A stretch of 64,000 nucleotides of DNA from Ralstonia sp. NFACC01 (GCF_900115545.1 NZ_FOWV01000001.1:496001-560000), one strand, 5' to 3'. Shown: positions 18,150 through 29,000, counted from the first letter of the stretch. The notes: generated by a model not told the origin, from the sequence alone. Program-made: numbers and translations.

Positions 18150-20375
18150 ATGGAGAACAAGACCGAACGGCCGGCCGAGGGGCACGGAACGGCGGCAGAG
18201 CAGGTCGCACGGGCGATCGAATACCTCGTGGCGAATGCCGCAGACAGCGTCACGCTGACCGGCGAGCCGCTGGAGTCGCACGCGCGCGGCACGATCGCCA
18301 TCCTTGAAGGGCTGCGCGTCGATACGCCGTCGTTGCAGGCGGCCGCGCTGTTTCTGTTGCCCACGCTGGCAATGGACAACGAAAAGGCGCTCGAGCCCGC
18401 GTTCGGTGGCGAGGTTGTCAAGCTCGTACACGACGTGCGGCAACTGCTGCGCATTGGCGCGATTGCCGGTCTCGCCAGCCCGACCGATGCTAGCATCACG
18501 CGCAAGAACGAAGCTGAAGCGCGCCGTGCGCAAGTCGAGGCATTGCGCAAGATGTTGCTCGCGTTCGCGCAAGACATTCGCGTGGTGCTGATCCGGCTAG
18601 CGTCGCGGCTGCAATCACTGCGCTGGCTTGCGCAGACGAAACGTCCGGCGCCGGACGGCATGGCGCGCGAAACGCTGGATATCTACGCACCGCTGGCTAA
18701 CCGCCTGGGCATCTGGCAGCTCAAGTGGGAGCTTGAGGATCTGGGCTTTCGCTTTGAGGATCCCGACACTTACAAGCGCATTGCCCGCTTGCTGGATGAA
18801 AAGCGCATCGAACGCGAGAAGTTCATCGGCCAGGCCATCGCGCAACTGCAAAAGACGTTGCACGACGCCGGCATTCAGGCGGAGGTAAGCGGTCGGCCCA
18901 AGCACATCTATAGCATCTGGAAAAAGATGCGCGGCAAGGAACTCGACTTTGCCGATCTGTACGACGTGCGAGCCTTCCGCGTCATCGTCGACGACATCAA
19001 GGATTGCTATACGGTGCTCGGTTTCGTGCACCACATGTGGCAGCCGATCCCGAAGGAGTTTGACGACTACATCTCGCGTCCGAAGGCCAACGGCTACATG
19101 TCGCTGCATACGGTGGTGATCGGAGACGACGGCCGCGCGCTGGAGGTGCAGATCCGTACGCGGGAGATGCACCACTTCGCCGAGTACGGCGTGGCCGCGC
19201 ACTGGCGCTACAAGGAGGCGGGCAACAAGGGCTATGCCGGACAGTTCTCCGCCAGCGAGCGCTACGACGAGAAAATCGCCTGGCTTCGCCAACTGCTCGC
19301 CTGGAAGGACGACGCCGAGCACATCGTCGCGCACGAGGATTCCCCGTGGGAGCAACTCAAGCACACCGAGCTGGATGATCACATTTACGTGCTGACACCG
19401 CAGGCGCGCGTGATCGCGTTGCCGCAAGGTGCAACGCCGGTCGACTTCGCCTACTACCTGCACAGTGATCTCGGCCACCGCTGCCGCGGCGCGCGCGTCG
19501 ACGGCACGATGGTGCCGCTGAATACGCCGCTCAAGAACGGCCAGACCGTCGAGATCGTCACCGTCAAGCAGGGCGGGCCGTCGCGCGATTGGCTGAACAC
19601 CGAGCTGCACTATCTCGTCAGCCCGCGTGCCCGCACGAAAGTGCGCGCGTGGTTCAACGCGATGGAGCTGGAAGAGACCCTTGCGCAGGGCCGTGCGCTC
19701 ATCGACAAGACGCTGCAGCGCGAAGGCAAGACCGCCGTCAACCTGGAAGAGCTGGCCGCCAAGCTCGGCTACAAGACGCCGGACGATCTCTATGCTGTGG
19801 TCGCCAAGGACGAGCTGAGCCTGCGTCGCATCGAGGCTGTTTTGCGCTCGGATGGGGCGCCGCCCCCCGCCCCCGTCGACGACGAAGCGGCCATTACCAA
19901 GAAGAGCCGCGCCACCAGCGTGGCTCGCGGCGCCAAGAGCGGCGTATTGGTGGTGGGCGTCGATTCGCTCCTCACGCAGATGTCGCGTTGCTGCAAGCCT
20001 GCGCCGCCCGACCCGATCGTGGGCTTTGTCACGCGCGGGCGTGGCGTATCGATTCACCGGCAGAGCTGTGCGACGTTCCAGCAGCTTGCCGCGCGCGCGC
20101 CCGGCCGCGTGATCCAGACGGAATGGGGCCAACGCAGCGATTCGGTCTACCCGATCGACATCCAGGTCGAGGCACTGGACCGGCAGGGCTTGTTGCGCGA
20201 CATCTCGGAAATCCTCTCGCGCGAGAAGATCAACGTGACCGGGGTGCGCACGCTGTCGAGCAAGGGCGTCGCAAAAATGCAGTTCACCGCGGAAGTGTCA
20301 GAGGCGACACAACTGCAGCGCGCGCTGACGTTGATCGAAGAAGTGCAGGGGGTATTGACAGCCCGAAGGAAGTGA
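18150..20375 (+). CDS. relA: (p)ppGpp synthetase, RelA type (degenerate hydrolase domain)
   Basis: A 741-residue long RSH protein. The N-terminal hydrolase domain lacks the catalytic HD pair: residues 66-73 read ALFLLPTL where active SpoT/Rel has an LLHD-type motif. The synthetase domain (~245-365) is intact, with RPKHIYSIWKKM and the RelA-type ExDD signature E303-F-D-D306. A TGS domain (DHIYVLTPQARVIALPQGATP) and a C-terminal ACT domain (YPIDIQVEALDRQGLLRDIS) follow. It is therefore a ribosome-dependent synthetase. The tRNA-Val promoter lies inside its 3' end. Confidence 0.95.
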   Translation: MENKTERPAEGHGTAAEQVARAIEYLVANAADSVTLTGEPLESHARGTIAILEGLRVDTPSLQAAALFLLPTLAMDNEKALEPAFGGEVVKLVHDVRQLLRIGAIAGLASPTDASITRKNEAEARRAQVEALRKMLLAFAQDIRVVLIRLASRLQSLRWLAQTKRPAPDGMARETLDIYAPLANRLGIWQLKWELEDLGFRFEDPDTYKRIARLLDEKRIEREKFIGQAIAQLQKTLHDAGIQAEVSGRPKHIYSIWKKMRGKELDFADLYDVRAFRVIVDDIKDCYTVLGFVHHMWQPIPKEFDDYISRPKANGYMSLHTVVIGDDGRALEVQIRTREMHHFAEYGVAAHWRYKEAGNKGYAGQFSASERYDEKIAWLRQLLAWKDDAEHIVAHEDSPWEQLKHTELDDHIYVLTPQARVIALPQGATPVDFAYYLHSDLGHRCRGARVDGTMVPLNTPLKNGQTVEIVTVKQGGPSRDWLNTELHYLVSPRARTKVRAWFNAMELEETLAQGRALIDKTLQREGKTAVNLEELAAKLGYKTPDDLYAVVAKDELSLRRIEAVLRSDGAPPPAPVDDEAAITKKSRATSVARGAKSGVLVVGVDSLLTQMSRCCKPAPPDPIVGFVTRGRGVSIHRQSCATFQQLAARAPGRVIQTEWGQRSDSVYPIDIQVEALDRQGLLRDISEILSREKINVTGVRTLSSKGVAKMQFTAEVSEATQLQRALTLIEEVQGVLTARRK

Positions 20376-20384
20376 CGGTATAGT
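20355..20384 (+). promoter_or_regulatory. Sigma-70 promoter of tRNA-Val
   Basis: TTGACA (20355-20360) and TATAGT (20379-20384) are separated by 18 bases and end 13 bases before the tRNA. The -35 lies inside the last codons of relA, whose stop is at 20373-20375. Confidence 0.75.
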
Positions 20385-20397
20385 TTCGTTCTTCGGC

Positions 20398-20474
20398 AGG
20401 CTCGTAGCTCAGCTGGTTAGAGCACCACCTTGACATGGTGGGGGTCGTTGGTTCGAGTCCAATCGAGCCTACCA
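20398..20474 (+). tRNA. tRNA-Val(GAC)
   Basis: A 77-base tRNA with acceptor AGGCTCG/CGAGCCT, D-arm GCTCAGCTGGTTAGAGC, anticodon stem CCACC/GGTGG with loop TTGACAT (anticodon GAC, valine), T-arm with GGTTCGAGTCC and an encoded CCA end. Confidence 0.97.
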
Positions 20475-20849
20475 ACGCATTTGGCAGGACGCGTCGGGTA
20501 GGGTGTCCAAGCCGTCATCCTCGCAATTCCCGGGTTTGTCCCGTACAACTGAACACAAGGCGAAATATGATTCGGGCACCGCGAACTACAACCGCTTCGG
20601 AGCGACAGTAGTCAAGGTGCGTTTTTCGCCCTTTGCGGTCTGCCCAAGCGGTGGATGGCGCAAATGAAAACGCGGCCTTGGCCGCGTTTTTTTTCGTCCG
20701 CAGTTTCGTGTCACGCGTGGCGATCAAGCTGAAAGCGCTTCGAAGCATTCGATTCGACAACCTGCTGCGCTGATTTGGCGTGGCGCACGACAGAATAACG
20801 GCCGCTGCGCATCTCTCAAACGCGCAACGGTGACTCCACAGGAGCAAGC
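20475..20849 (+). other. Intergenic region between tRNA-Val and thrS
   Basis: This holds 375 bases without a convincing gene. A perfect hairpin terminator lies at 20667-20690. The region after it (to 20849) should contain the thrS promoter and leader. A CAGGAG Shine-Dalgarno lies just before the thrS ATG. No leader peptide or T-box is seen. Confidence 0.6.
20667..20694 (+). terminator. Intrinsic terminator upstream of thrS
   Basis: AAAACGCGGCC (20667-20677) pairs with GGCCGCGTTTT (20680-20690) over a two-base loop, and a T run continues to 20694. It ends the tRNA-Val transcript or acts in the thrS leader. Confidence 0.8.
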
Positions 20850-22757
20850 ATGATCGCAATCACGTTGCCGGATGGTTCCCGGCGTGAGTTTCCCGGCCCG
20901 GTGACGGTGGCCGAAGTGGCACAGAGCATCGGAGCTGGGCTGGCCAAGGCCGCGCTGGCTGGCCGCGTGGACGGCCAGATGGTCGACACGAGCTACACGA
21001 TTGACCGCGATGCGAAGCTCGCCATCATCACAGACAAGGACGCCGACGGCGTCGACGTGATCCGTCACTCTACGGCCCACTTGCTGGCTTACGCAGTCAA
21101 GGAGTTGTATCCGGACGCGCAGGTCACCATCGGTCCGGTCATCGAGAACGGCTTCTACTACGACTTCGCCTACAAGCGTCCCTTCACGCCCGAAGATCTC
21201 GTCGCCATCGAAAAGAAGATGGGTGAACTTGCCAAGAAAGACGAGACGGTTACGCGTGAAGTGCTGAGCCGCGACGAAGCCGTCAAGCTGTTCCAGGGCA
21301 TGGGCGAAAAGTACAAGGCCGAGATCATTGCCTCCATTCCTGAGGATCAGGAAATTGGTCTGTACCGCGAAGGCAATTTCGTTGATCTCTGCCGCGGCCC
21401 GCACGTGCCGTCCACGGGCAAACTCAAGGTCTTCAAGCTGATGAAGGTGGCTGGTGCCTACTGGCGCGGCGACCACAACAACGAGATGCTCCAGCGCATC
21501 TATGGCACGGCCTGGGCCAAGAAGGAGGACCAGGAAGCCTACCTGCACATGCTGGAGGAGGCCGAAAAGCGCGACCACCGCAAGCTCGGCCGCGAGCTGG
21601 ACCTCTTCCATATCGACGAGTACTCGCCTGGCACGGTGTTCTGGCACCCGAAGGGCTGGACGCTGTGGCAGGAGATCGAGCAGTACATGCGCCGCGTGTA
21701 CCGCGAGAACGGCTACCAGGAAGTAAAGGGGCCGCAGATTCTCGACAAGTCGTTGTGGGAGAAGACCGGCCACTGGGACAAGTACCGCGAGAACATGTTC
21801 ATCACGGAATCGGAAAAGCGCGAATACGCGCTCAAGCCGATGAACTGCCCTGGCCACATCCTCATCTACAAACAGGGGATCAAGAGCTATCGCGATCTGC
21901 CGCTGCGCTTCGGTGAATTCGGTGCCTGCCACCGCAACGAGCCTTCGGGTGGCCTACACGGCATCATGCGCGTGCGCGGCTTCACGCAGGACGACGGCCA
22001 CATCTTCTGCACGGAAGACATGATCCAGGCCGAGGTGACGGCGTTTACGACGTTGCTGCAGAAGGTCTACAAGGATTTCGGCTTTACCGAGATTCTCTAC
22101 AAGCTATCGACGCGGCCGGACAAGCGCATCGGCACCGAAGAAAGCTGGGATCGCGCCGAAGCCGCATTGGCCGAAGGTTTGCGTGCCTCGGGTTGCGAGT
22201 TCGAGTATCTGCCAGGCGAGGGTGCGTTTTACGGTCCGAAGATCGAATATGTGCTTAAGGATGCGCTTGGCCGTCAATGGCAATGCGGCACGATTCAGGT
22301 CGACCCGAACCTGCCGGAACGCTTGGATGCCGAGTTTGTTGGCGAAGATGGCGCGCGCCATCGCCCCATCATGCTGCACCGGGCCATTGTCGGCAGCCTA
22401 GAGCGCTTTATCGGTATCTTGATCGAGCAATATGCCGGAGCGCTGCCGACGTGGCTTTCACCAGTGCAGGTTGCGGTGCTCAGCATCACCGATTCGCACG
22501 CCGAATACGCACAATCCGTTGCGCAATCCCTGCAAAAACAAGGATTTAGGGCGATCGTCGATTTGCGGAATGAGAAGATTGGGTATAAAATCCGCGAGCA
22601 TTCCGTGCAGAAGGTCCCATACCAGGTTGTGGTTGGCGACAAAGAGCGGGATGAAAATCAGGTGGCCGTGCGTGCCCGTGGCAACGTCGATCTAGGCTCC
22701 ATGCCGGTGTCGGCGTTCGTTGAGCGACTGCAGAACGATCTCGCCAACAAGTCATGA
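20850..22757 (+). CDS. thrS: Threonyl-tRNA synthetase
   Basis: A 635-residue class II synthetase in the ThrRS layout. An N-terminal TGS domain (residues 1-60) is followed by the editing domain with HSTAHLL. Motif 2 and the zinc-binding catalytic core carry MNCPGHI and [26 protein letters not shown], and [12 protein letters not shown] is motif 3. The C-terminal anticodon-binding domain ends the protein. It is the first gene of the translation cluster; infC starts 42 bases after its stop. Confidence 0.98.
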   Translation: MIAITLPDGSRREFPGPVTVAEVAQSIGAGLAKAALAGRVDGQMVDTSYTIDRDAKLAIITDKDADGVDVIRHSTAHLLAYAVKELYPDAQVTIGPVIENGFYYDFAYKRPFTPEDLVAIEKKMGELAKKDETVTREVLSRDEAVKLFQGMGEKYKAEIIASIPEDQEIGLYREGNFVDLCRGPHVPSTGKLKVFKLMKVAGAYWRGDHNNEMLQRIYGTAWAKKEDQEAYLHMLEEAEKRDHRKLGRELDLFHIDEYSPGTVFWHPKGWTLWQEIEQYMRRVYRENGYQEVKGPQILDKSLWEKTGHWDKYRENMFITESEKREYALKPMNCPGHILIYKQGIKSYRDLPLRFGEFGACHRNEPSGGLHGIMRVRGFTQDDGHIFCTEDMIQAEVTAFTTLLQKVYKDFGFTEILYKLSTRPDKRIGTEESWDRAEAALAEGLRASGCEFEYLPGEGAFYGPKIEYVLKDALGRQWQCGTIQVDPNLPERLDAEFVGEDGARHRPIMLHRAIVGSLERFIGILIEQYAGALPTWLSPVQVAVLSITDSHAEYAQSVAQSLQKQGFRAIVDLRNEKIGYKIREHSVQKVPYQVVVGDKERDENQVAVRARGNVDLGSMPVSAFVERLQNDLANKS

Positions 22758-22799
22758 GCTGGGCACGGCCTGTTTTTTTGATTCTTCGAGGACATCAAC

Positions 22800-23324
22800 A
22801 TCGCTACTGACAAATCTTCTCACCGCCTCAACCGCGAGATCACCGCGCCGGAAGTCCGGCTAACCGGGGTTGATAATGAGGCGCTCGGCATCGTCAAACT
22901 GTTCGACGCGCTGCGTCTGGCAGAAGAGAAGGACGTCGACTTGGTCGAGATCGCGCCGACTGCAACGCCGCCAGTCTGCCGCCTGATGGACTATGGCAAG
23001 TTTAGGTATTCGGAGCAGAAGAAGGCTCACGAAGCCAAGCTGAAGCAGAAGGTCATCCAGGTGAAGGAAGTCAAGTTCCGCCCTGGCACCGACGACAACG
23101 ACTACGGCGTCAAGCTGCGCAACGCGACACGCTTCCTGGAAGATGGTGACAGGGTAAAAGTTACCTTGCGTTTCCGCGGCCGCGAAATGGCTCACCAGGA
23201 ACTCGGCATGCGCGTGCTGGAGCGTATCAAATCTGACCTGGAGGAATTCGGTCAGGTTGAGCAGATGCCGAAGATGGAAGGTCGCCAGGCAGTGATGATG
23301 TTGGCGCCCAAGAAGAAAAAGTAA
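22800..23324 (+). CDS. infC: Translation initiation factor IF-3, ATC start codon
   Basis: A 174-residue IF-3: N-terminal domain ([20 protein letters not shown]), basic linker and C-terminal domain ([19 protein letters not shown] to [13 protein letters not shown]). No ATG, GTG or TTG gives a full N-terminus. The conserved sequence begins at ATC (22800), 8 bases after a GAGG Shine-Dalgarno, giving [11 protein letters not shown]. Rare AUU/AUC starts in infC are known and let IF-3 repress its own synthesis, because IF-3 rejects non-canonical starts. A call beginning at the downstream ATG (22986) or GTG codons would truncate the N-domain. Confidence 0.95.
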   Translation: MATDKSSHRLNREITAPEVRLTGVDNEALGIVKLFDALRLAEEKDVDLVEIAPTATPPVCRLMDYGKFRYSEQKKAHEAKLKQKVIQVKEVKFRPGTDDNDYGVKLRNATRFLEDGDRVKVTLRFRGREMAHQELGMRVLERIKSDLEEFGQVEQMPKMEGRQAVMMLAPKKKK

Positions 23325-23331
23325 TGCAGTG

Positions 23332-23412
23332 GCGGTCGGGCGATTCCGACCGCGCTGAGTAGGTTCCAGACGGAAACGTCGGAAAACGCGGCAGGTGTCA
23401 AAACCCGCCGCG
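23332..23412 (+). promoter_or_regulatory. Structured mRNA leader before rpmI-rplT (possible L20 autoregulatory site)
   Basis: The infC-rpmI gap is 167 bases. It contains a perfect hairpin GCGGTCGG (23332-23339)/CCGACCGC (23346-23353) without a T run, and a second stem CGCGGC (23387-23392)/GCCGCG (23407-23412). L20 controls rpmI-rplT by binding a leader structure in other bacteria. The link here is by position only. Confidence 0.4.
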
Positions 23413-23491
23413 ATACAACAAGTGAGCCCGGGTCTTGCAAGTGTCGGCGCCAGCCGTCCACCTGGCTTCATGTCAAAAGCGGAGTTGTTCC

Positions 23492-23689
23492 ATGCCGAAG
23501 ATGAAGACGAAGAAAAGCGCCTCCAAGCGCTTTACTGCCCGTCCTGGTGGCACGATCAAACGTGGCCAAGCCTTCAAGCGTCACATCCTGACCAAGAAGA
23601 CCACCAAGAACAAGCGTCACCTGCGCGGTACCGAGGGCGTCCATGAGACGAACCTGAAGTCCGTTCGCGCAATGATGCCGTACGCCTAA
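23492..23689 (+). CDS. rpmI: 50S ribosomal protein L35
   Basis: A 65-residue, very basic protein ([20 protein letters not shown], then [24 protein letters not shown]) of standard L35 length. The start follows GGAGTTGTTCC. rplT follows after 28 bases. Confidence 0.98.
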   Translation: MPKMKTKKSASKRFTARPGGTIKRGQAFKRHILTKKTTKNKRHLRGTEGVHETNLKSVRAMMPYA

Positions 23690-23717
23690 CCCTAACTAAC
23701 TACGAAAGGAGCATTTC

Positions 23718-24074
23718 ATGCCTCGAGTAAAACGTGGGGTCACAGCGCGGGCCCGTCATAAGAAGGTTATCAGCGCAGCCAAGGGTTACCGCGGCCGCCG
23801 CAATAACGTCTATCGCATCGCCAAGCAGGCGGTCATGCGTGCTGGTCAGTACGCCTACCGCGATCGTCGCAACAAGAAGCGCGTGTTCCGTGCGCTCTGG
23901 ATTGCACGTATCAACGCTGGCGCACGCGAGCATGGTCTGACCTACAGCAAGTTCATGAACGGCCTGAAGAAGGCGTCCATCGAGCTGGACCGCAAGGTGC
24001 TGTCGGACATGGCCATTCACGACAAGGTGGCTTTTGCTGCCATCGTGAACCAGGTGAAAGCCAACGTCGCCTGA
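23718..24074 (+). CDS. rplT: 50S ribosomal protein L20
   Basis: A 118-residue L20: [18 protein letters not shown] and then [21 protein letters not shown], with the C-terminal domain binding 23S rRNA. A strong AAAGGAG Shine-Dalgarno precedes the start. It is closed by the terminator at 24135-24162, after which pheS begins. Confidence 0.98.
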   Translation: MPRVKRGVTARARHKKVISAAKGYRGRRNNVYRIAKQAVMRAGQYAYRDRRNKKRVFRALWIARINAGAREHGLTYSKFMNGLKKASIELDRKVLSDMAIHDKVAFAAIVNQVKANVA

Positions 24075-24134
24075 ATTGGATTGGCCGGGCAGGCCGCTGG
24101 AATTGCCCAGTAAGTTTGCCGGCTGATCACCCTG

Positions 24135-24162
24135 ACGGGGCTCTCACCGAGCCCCGTTTTTT
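24135..24162 (+). terminator. Intrinsic terminator between rplT and pheS
   Basis: ACGGGGCTC (24135-24143) pairs with GAGCCCCGT (24149-24157), loop TCACC, then T6. In enterobacteria this place holds the pheST attenuator. No Phe-rich leader peptide is visible here, so simple termination is the safer reading. Confidence 0.8.
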
Positions 24163-24216
24163 ATTCCGCGCATTTCGCGGACCCGAATCACCCCGAATTT
24201 TTTCGCTCGCCTTCCC

Positions 24217-25251
24217 ATGTCACTGGATCTGGATCAAGTCGTCGTCGATGCCCAAAACGCGTTTGCCTCCGTGGAGGACAACGCCTCGCTGGAAAACGAG
24301 AAGGCGCGCTTTCTCGGCAAGTCCGGCGTGCTGACCGACTTGCTCAAAGGCTTGGGCAAGCTCGATCCGGAGACGCGCAAGTCCGAAGGCGCGCGCATCA
24401 ACCAAGCCAAGAGCCGTGTTGAGGAGGCGCTGAACGCCCGCCGCCAGGCGCTGGCTGATGCGCTGATGAACGCCCGCCTTGCAGCCGAGGCGATCGACGT
24501 AACGCTGCCAGGCCGCGATGTGGCCGAGGGTAGTCTGCACCCGGTGATGAATACCTGGGAGCGGGTCGCCAAGATTTTCGGTTCGATCGGTTTCGATGTG
24601 GCTGACGGCCCCGAAATCGAATCGGATTGGATGAACTTCACGGCGCTGAACAATCCGGACAACCATCCGGCGCGCTCGATGCAGGACACGTTCTACATCG
24701 ACGGTCGCGATAGCGAAGACAAGCTTCTGCTGCTGCGCACGCACACCAGCCCGATGCAGGTGCGCTATGCCCGCATGCACGTCGAGAAGTACAAGCATCT
24801 CGACCGCATTCCGCCGATCAAGGTCATCGCTCCGGGGCGCACGTACCGCGTTGACAGCGATGCCACGCACTCGCCGATGTTCCATCAGGTCGAAGGCCTC
24901 TGGATTGCAGACAACATCAGCTTTGCCGACCTGAAGGGCGTCTATACCGATTTCCTGCGCAATTTCTTCGAGCGCGACGACATCCAGGTGCGTTTCCGCC
25001 CGTCGTATTTCCCGTTCACCGAGCCGTCGGCCGAGATCGACATGGCATTCGGCAACGGTAAATGGCTGGAGATCTCCGGTTCCGGCCAGGTGCACCCGAC
25101 CGTGGTACGCAACATGGGCCTGGACCCTGAGCGCTACATCGGCTTTGCGTTCGGCTCCGGCCTGGAGCGCCTGACGATGCTGCGTTATGGCATCAACGAC
25201 CTGCGCCTGTTCTTCGAGGGCGATGTGCGTTTCCTGCGCCAGTTCGCGTAA
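24217..25251 (+). CDS. pheS: Phenylalanyl-tRNA synthetase alpha subunit
   Basis: A 344-residue class II catalytic subunit. An N-terminal coiled-coil tRNA-binding region (~1-90) precedes the core with [40 protein letters not shown] (motif 2 region), [17 protein letters not shown] and [18 protein letters not shown] (motif 3). It forms an alpha2-beta2 enzyme with PheT, whose gene follows 63 bases later. Confidence 0.97.
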   Translation: MSLDLDQVVVDAQNAFASVEDNASLENEKARFLGKSGVLTDLLKGLGKLDPETRKSEGARINQAKSRVEEALNARRQALADALMNARLAAEAIDVTLPGRDVAEGSLHPVMNTWERVAKIFGSIGFDVADGPEIESDWMNFTALNNPDNHPARSMQDTFYIDGRDSEDKLLLLRTHTSPMQVRYARMHVEKYKHLDRIPPIKVIAPGRTYRVDSDATHSPMFHQVEGLWIADNISFADLKGVYTDFLRNFFERDDIQVRFRPSYFPFTEPSAEIDMAFGNGKWLEISGSGQVHPTVVRNMGLDPERYIGFAFGSGLERLTMLRYGINDLRLFFEGDVRFLRQFA

Positions 25252-25314
25252 GCGCCGAGCGCTCGCACTGGTACTTTATCGCCCCGTTAATCGAATTCTC
25301 TTTCCTGTCGCGCC

Positions 25315-27744
25315 ATGCAATTTCCGGAATCCTGGCTTCGCAGTTTCGTCAATCCGTCGATCACCACGGATGAACTCTCCCATCGTCTGACGATGGCTGG
25401 CCTCGAGGTGGAAGAGGTCGACCCCGTTGCGCCGCCGTTCTCGCAGATCGTTGTCGGCCATGTGGTCGAGGTGAACAAGCACCCGGACGCCGATCGCCTC
25501 AACGTGTGTAAGGTCGATGCGGGTACGGGCGAGCTGCTGCAGATCGTCTGCGGCGCGCCGAATGTGTCGGTAGGCATCAAGGTGCCGTGCGCGATGGTCG
25601 GCGCCGAGCTGCCGCCTGGCGAAGATGGCAAGCCGTTCAAGATCAAGATCGGCAAGCTGCGTGGCGTGGAGAGCTACGGCATGCTGTGTTCGGCGCGCGA
25701 GCTGAAGCTGTCGGAAGACCACGGCGGCCTCCTGATCCTGCCGGAAGACACGCCGGTGGGCGAAGACATCCGCAAGGTACTCGATCTGGACGACCAGATC
25801 TTCATCATTAAACTCACGCCCAACAAGGCGGACTGCCTGTCGATCCACGGCGTGGCACGTGAAGTTTCCGCTCTGACGGGCACACCGATCACCATGCCGT
25901 CGATGGCACCCGTTGCGGTAGCGCTGGCTGACAAGCTGCCCGTCAAGGTTGAGGCGCCGGACCTGTGCGGTCGCTTTTCTGGTCGCATCATCCGCGGCGT
26001 AAATGCGCATGCGAAGACCCCGACCTGGATGGTCTCGCGCATCGAGCGCGCGGGCATGCGCAGCGTGTCGGCGCTGGTCGATATTTCGAATTACGTGATG
26101 CTGGAGCTGGGGCGTCCGTCGCACGTGTTCGACCTGGACAAGATCCACGGCGGCCTGACGGTGCGCTGGGGCAAGGCTGGCGAACAGCTGAAGCTGCTCA
26201 ATGGCGACACCATCACCGTCGACGAGAAGGTCGGCGTGATCTCGGACGAGCAGGCCATCGAAAGCCTTGCCGGCATCATGGGCGGTGACAAGACGGCCGT
26301 CACGCTCGATACGCAGAACATCTACGTCGAGGCCGCATTCTGGTGGCCGGAAGCCATCCAGGGCCGTGCACGCCGCTACAACTTCTCGACCGATGCCGGC
26401 CATCGCTTCGAGCGCGGCGTTGACTATGCGACGACCGTTGAACACATCGAGCGCATCAGCGCGCTGATCCTGGAAATCTGCGGCGGCCAGGCTGGCCCGA
26501 TCGACGATCAGATTGTCAACTTGCCCAAGCGCGAACCGGTGCGCATGCGTGTCGCACGTGCTGCACGTGTGCTCGGTATTCCGCTGTCGCACGACGTTGT
26601 GGCGGACGTGTTCAAGCGCCTCGGCCTCACGTTCAGCGTGGACGGCGACGTGTTTATCGTCGAACCGCCGTCGTATCGCTTCGATCTCGAAATCGAGGAA
26701 GACCTGATCGAAGAAGTCGCCCGCATCTACGGTTTCGAGCAGATTCCCGCCAAGCCGCCGGTGGCCGAGAGCGCGATGCGCCCGACCGACGAGGCGCATC
26801 GCACGATGCACGACGTGCGTCATGCCGTGGCCGCACGCGATTACCACGAGGTCGTCAACTTCGCCTTTGTCGAGACCGAATGGGAAGCCGACTTTGCTGG
26901 CAACACCAACCCGATTCCGCTGCTGAATCCGATTGCCAGCCAGTACTCGGTGATGCGCAGCACGCTCATCGGCGGTTTGCTGGACAAGGTGCGCTACAAC
27001 CTGAATCGCAAGGCTTCGCGCGTGCGTATGTTCGAGGTGGGACGTGTGTTCCACCGCGATGCGAGCGTCGCCGACGGTGGCCTGTCGATCGCCGGCTACG
27101 CGCAACCGATGATGGCGGGCGGCATTGCATATGGTCCGTCGAAGGAAGAGCAGTGGGGCGTGCAGACCCGTCCGGTCGATTTCTTCGATGTGAAGGGCGA
27201 TGTCGAGTCGCTGCTGTGGCCGCTGCAGGCGCGTTTCGAGCGCGCCGAACATCCCGCGCTGCATCCGGGGCGCTCCGCGCGCGTGGTGCTGAATGGCCGC
27301 GCCATCGGCTGGATCGGTGAACTGCATCCGCGTTGGCTGCAGAAGTACGATCTGGCGACTGCACCGGTGGCGTGGGAAGTCGAGCTAGACGCCATTACCG
27401 CAGTAGGCTTGCCGAAGTATCGTGAAGTGCCACGTGTGCCGGCCGTGACGCGCGACATCGCGCTGGTTGTGCGCCAGGATGTGGCGGTGCAGGATCTGGT
27501 CGACACGTTCGAGAAAACGGCTGTCGGCACCCCTTGGCAGCGTTATCTGCAGGGCGTTGTGCTGTTCGATGAGTTCCGTCCGAAGGCCGCCACGGCTGCC
27601 ATTGGGGCGCAGGAGAAAAGCCTTGCCTTCAGAATTACGTTGCAAGATACTGACAGCACCCTTCAGGACGACATTGTCGAGGCCGCCACACAGCAACTGA
27701 TTCGAGCGGCCGGCGATGCATTTGGCGCGCGCCTGCGCGCTTGA
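25315..27744 (+). CDS. pheT: Phenylalanyl-tRNA synthetase beta subunit
   Basis: An 809-residue protein with the full PheT layout: EMAP/OB-fold tRNA-binding domain near the start ([20 protein letters not shown]), B3/B4 editing domain, B5 domains, catalytic-like core and a C-terminal ferredoxin-like anticodon-binding domain ([18 protein letters not shown]). Standard length. It carries editing activity against Tyr-tRNA-Phe. ihfA follows after 78 bases. Confidence 0.97.
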   Translation: MQFPESWLRSFVNPSITTDELSHRLTMAGLEVEEVDPVAPPFSQIVVGHVVEVNKHPDADRLNVCKVDAGTGELLQIVCGAPNVSVGIKVPCAMVGAELPPGEDGKPFKIKIGKLRGVESYGMLCSARELKLSEDHGGLLILPEDTPVGEDIRKVLDLDDQIFIIKLTPNKADCLSIHGVAREVSALTGTPITMPSMAPVAVALADKLPVKVEAPDLCGRFSGRIIRGVNAHAKTPTWMVSRIERAGMRSVSALVDISNYVMLELGRPSHVFDLDKIHGGLTVRWGKAGEQLKLLNGDTITVDEKVGVISDEQAIESLAGIMGGDKTAVTLDTQNIYVEAAFWWPEAIQGRARRYNFSTDAGHRFERGVDYATTVEHIERISALILEICGGQAGPIDDQIVNLPKREPVRMRVARAARVLGIPLSHDVVADVFKRLGLTFSVDGDVFIVEPPSYRFDLEIEEDLIEEVARIYGFEQIPAKPPVAESAMRPTDEAHRTMHDVRHAVAARDYHEVVNFAFVETEWEADFAGNTNPIPLLNPIASQYSVMRSTLIGGLLDKVRYNLNRKASRVRMFEVGRVFHRDASVADGGLSIAGYAQPMMAGGIAYGPSKEEQWGVQTRPVDFFDVKGDVESLLWPLQARFERAEHPALHPGRSARVVLNGRAIGWIGELHPRWLQKYDLATAPVAWEVELDAITAVGLPKYREVPRVPAVTRDIALVVRQDVAVQDLVDTFEKTAVGTPWQRYLQGVVLFDEFRPKAATAAIGAQEKSLAFRITLQDTDSTLQDDIVEAATQQLIRAAGDAFGARLRA

Positions 27745-27822
27745 CGTCTCAGACGTCCGCACTGCGCTAGAGACAGCTCGAACGAACCTCCGCATTCGGA
27801 TCGAATACGCTAAGCGAATCCT

Positions 27823-28239
27823 ATGAACGATCAACACGCGCCAGCGTTGGCGGCATCCTTGGGCGACTCGCTCGGTTCTTCTTCGGCAGCATTGGCCGAC
27901 GCACGTGATGCGCGCGGTCAGGACGTGCCGACGCTTACCAAGGCCGAGCTTGCCGAGATGCTGTTCGAGCAGGTCGGCTTGAACAAGCGTGAGTCGAAGG
28001 ACATGGTCGAGGCATTTTTCGACGTGATTCGCGAGGCGCTCGAACAGGGTGATAGCGTCAAGCTGTCCGGCTTCGGTAACTTCCAGTTGCGCGACAAGCC
28101 GCAGCGCCCGGGCCGAAACCCAAAGACGGGGGAGATCATCCCCATTACCGCGCGTCGCGTCGTTACGTTCCATGCGAGCCAGAAGCTCAAGGCGCTCGTT
28201 GAAGAGCGCGTCGAGCCGCTGCCTGTCGACGTCGCGTAA
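27823..28239 (+). CDS. ihfA: Integration host factor alpha subunit
   Basis: A 138-residue DNA-bending protein. Residues ~37-130 are the IHF/HU fold with [45 protein letters not shown] (beta-arm, with the DNA-intercalating Pro) and the final helix. The N-terminus has ~35 extra residues relative to E. coli IhfA (99 aa); such extensions occur in this bacterial group. Position after pheT is the classical one. The prophage lies 0.6 kb downstream. Confidence 0.94.
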   Translation: MNDQHAPALAASLGDSLGSSSAALADARDARGQDVPTLTKAELAEMLFEQVGLNKRESKDMVEAFFDVIREALEQGDSVKLSGFGNFQLRDKPQRPGRNPKTGEIIPITARRVVTFHASQKLKALVEERVEPLPVDVA

Positions 28240-28310
28240 CTCTGCTGCGTGATCTCGTTCAGCTGTCCGTTCAATCCGTTTCTTTCGCCAGCCCTGTAGT
28301 TCAGCCCTGT

Positions 28311-28742
28311 ATGGCCGCCGATAAACACACGGAGCGGGTCAACCTGCCGCCGATTCCTGCCAAACGCTACTTCACCATTGGCGAAGTGAGCGACCTGTGC
28401 GCAGTCAAGCCGCACGTGCTGCGCTATTGGGAGCAGGAGTTCACACAGCTCAAGCCCGTCAAGCGACGCGGCAATCGGCGTTACTACCAGCATCATGAAG
28501 TGCTGCTGATCCGGCGTATTCGCGAGCTGCTGTATGAGCAGGGCTTCACGATCAATGGCGCGCGGAACCGGCTGGACGAGTTGCGGCATGGCGTGGCCGC
28601 AGCGTCGCCGGTCGAGGCCGAAGAATTGGAAATGGAGGTTGCGGCGCCGATGTCCGTCGCTGCGAGCGCGTCGGTCGATGTTCAGGACTTGCGGCGTGAG
28701 CTGTCGGCCGTGTTGGAAGTGCTGCGTACCGACAAGCCATAA
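28311..28742 (+). CDS. MerR-family transcriptional regulator
   Basis: A 143-residue protein. A winged-helix MerR domain at residues ~17-90 (YFTIGEVSDLCAVKPHVLRYWEQEF, then RRYYQHHEVLLIRRIRELLYEQGFT) is followed by a short variable tail. It lacks the metal-binding Cys set and a long effector domain. This gene is conserved behind ihfA in many proteobacteria; its target is unknown. It ends at the terminator at 28782-28818, after which host sequence stops. Confidence 0.92.
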   Translation: MAADKHTERVNLPPIPAKRYFTIGEVSDLCAVKPHVLRYWEQEFTQLKPVKRRGNRRYYQHHEVLLIRRIRELLYEQGFTINGARNRLDELRHGVAAASPVEAEELEMEVAAPMSVAASASVDVQDLRRELSAVLEVLRTDKP

Positions 28743-28781
28743 AGCCGATATTGCAGACAAGAAGCGCTCAGATAGAAACGA

Positions 28782-28818
28782 AAAAGCCCGCGTAACGTGA
28801 TCCGTTACGCGGGCTTTT
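28782..28818. terminator. Bidirectional intrinsic terminator
   Basis: A perfect 16-bp stem (28782-28797 with 28803-28818), loop TGATC, is flanked by A and T runs. It terminates the pheST-ihfA-merR-like transcripts and also anything coming leftward from the prophage. Confidence 0.9.
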
Positions 28819-28820
28819 GT

Positions 28821-28877
<57 letters not shown>

Positions 28878-29000
28878 AATCAGTCGCAAAACCGCGCCGG
28901 TCAACGGTTTCTAAGAAAACTGTCCAATATTGTGCTTATTTCTTAAGCACGTGGCCATGCGGCTTTCCGGCACGTCGGGTGGCTCATATTTGACAGAATT

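Noticed and set aside
25276-27327. A 683-codon antisense frame over pheT
   Set aside because: It is a shadow of pheT, which is certain; the product is rich in His/Arg/Gln without a family.
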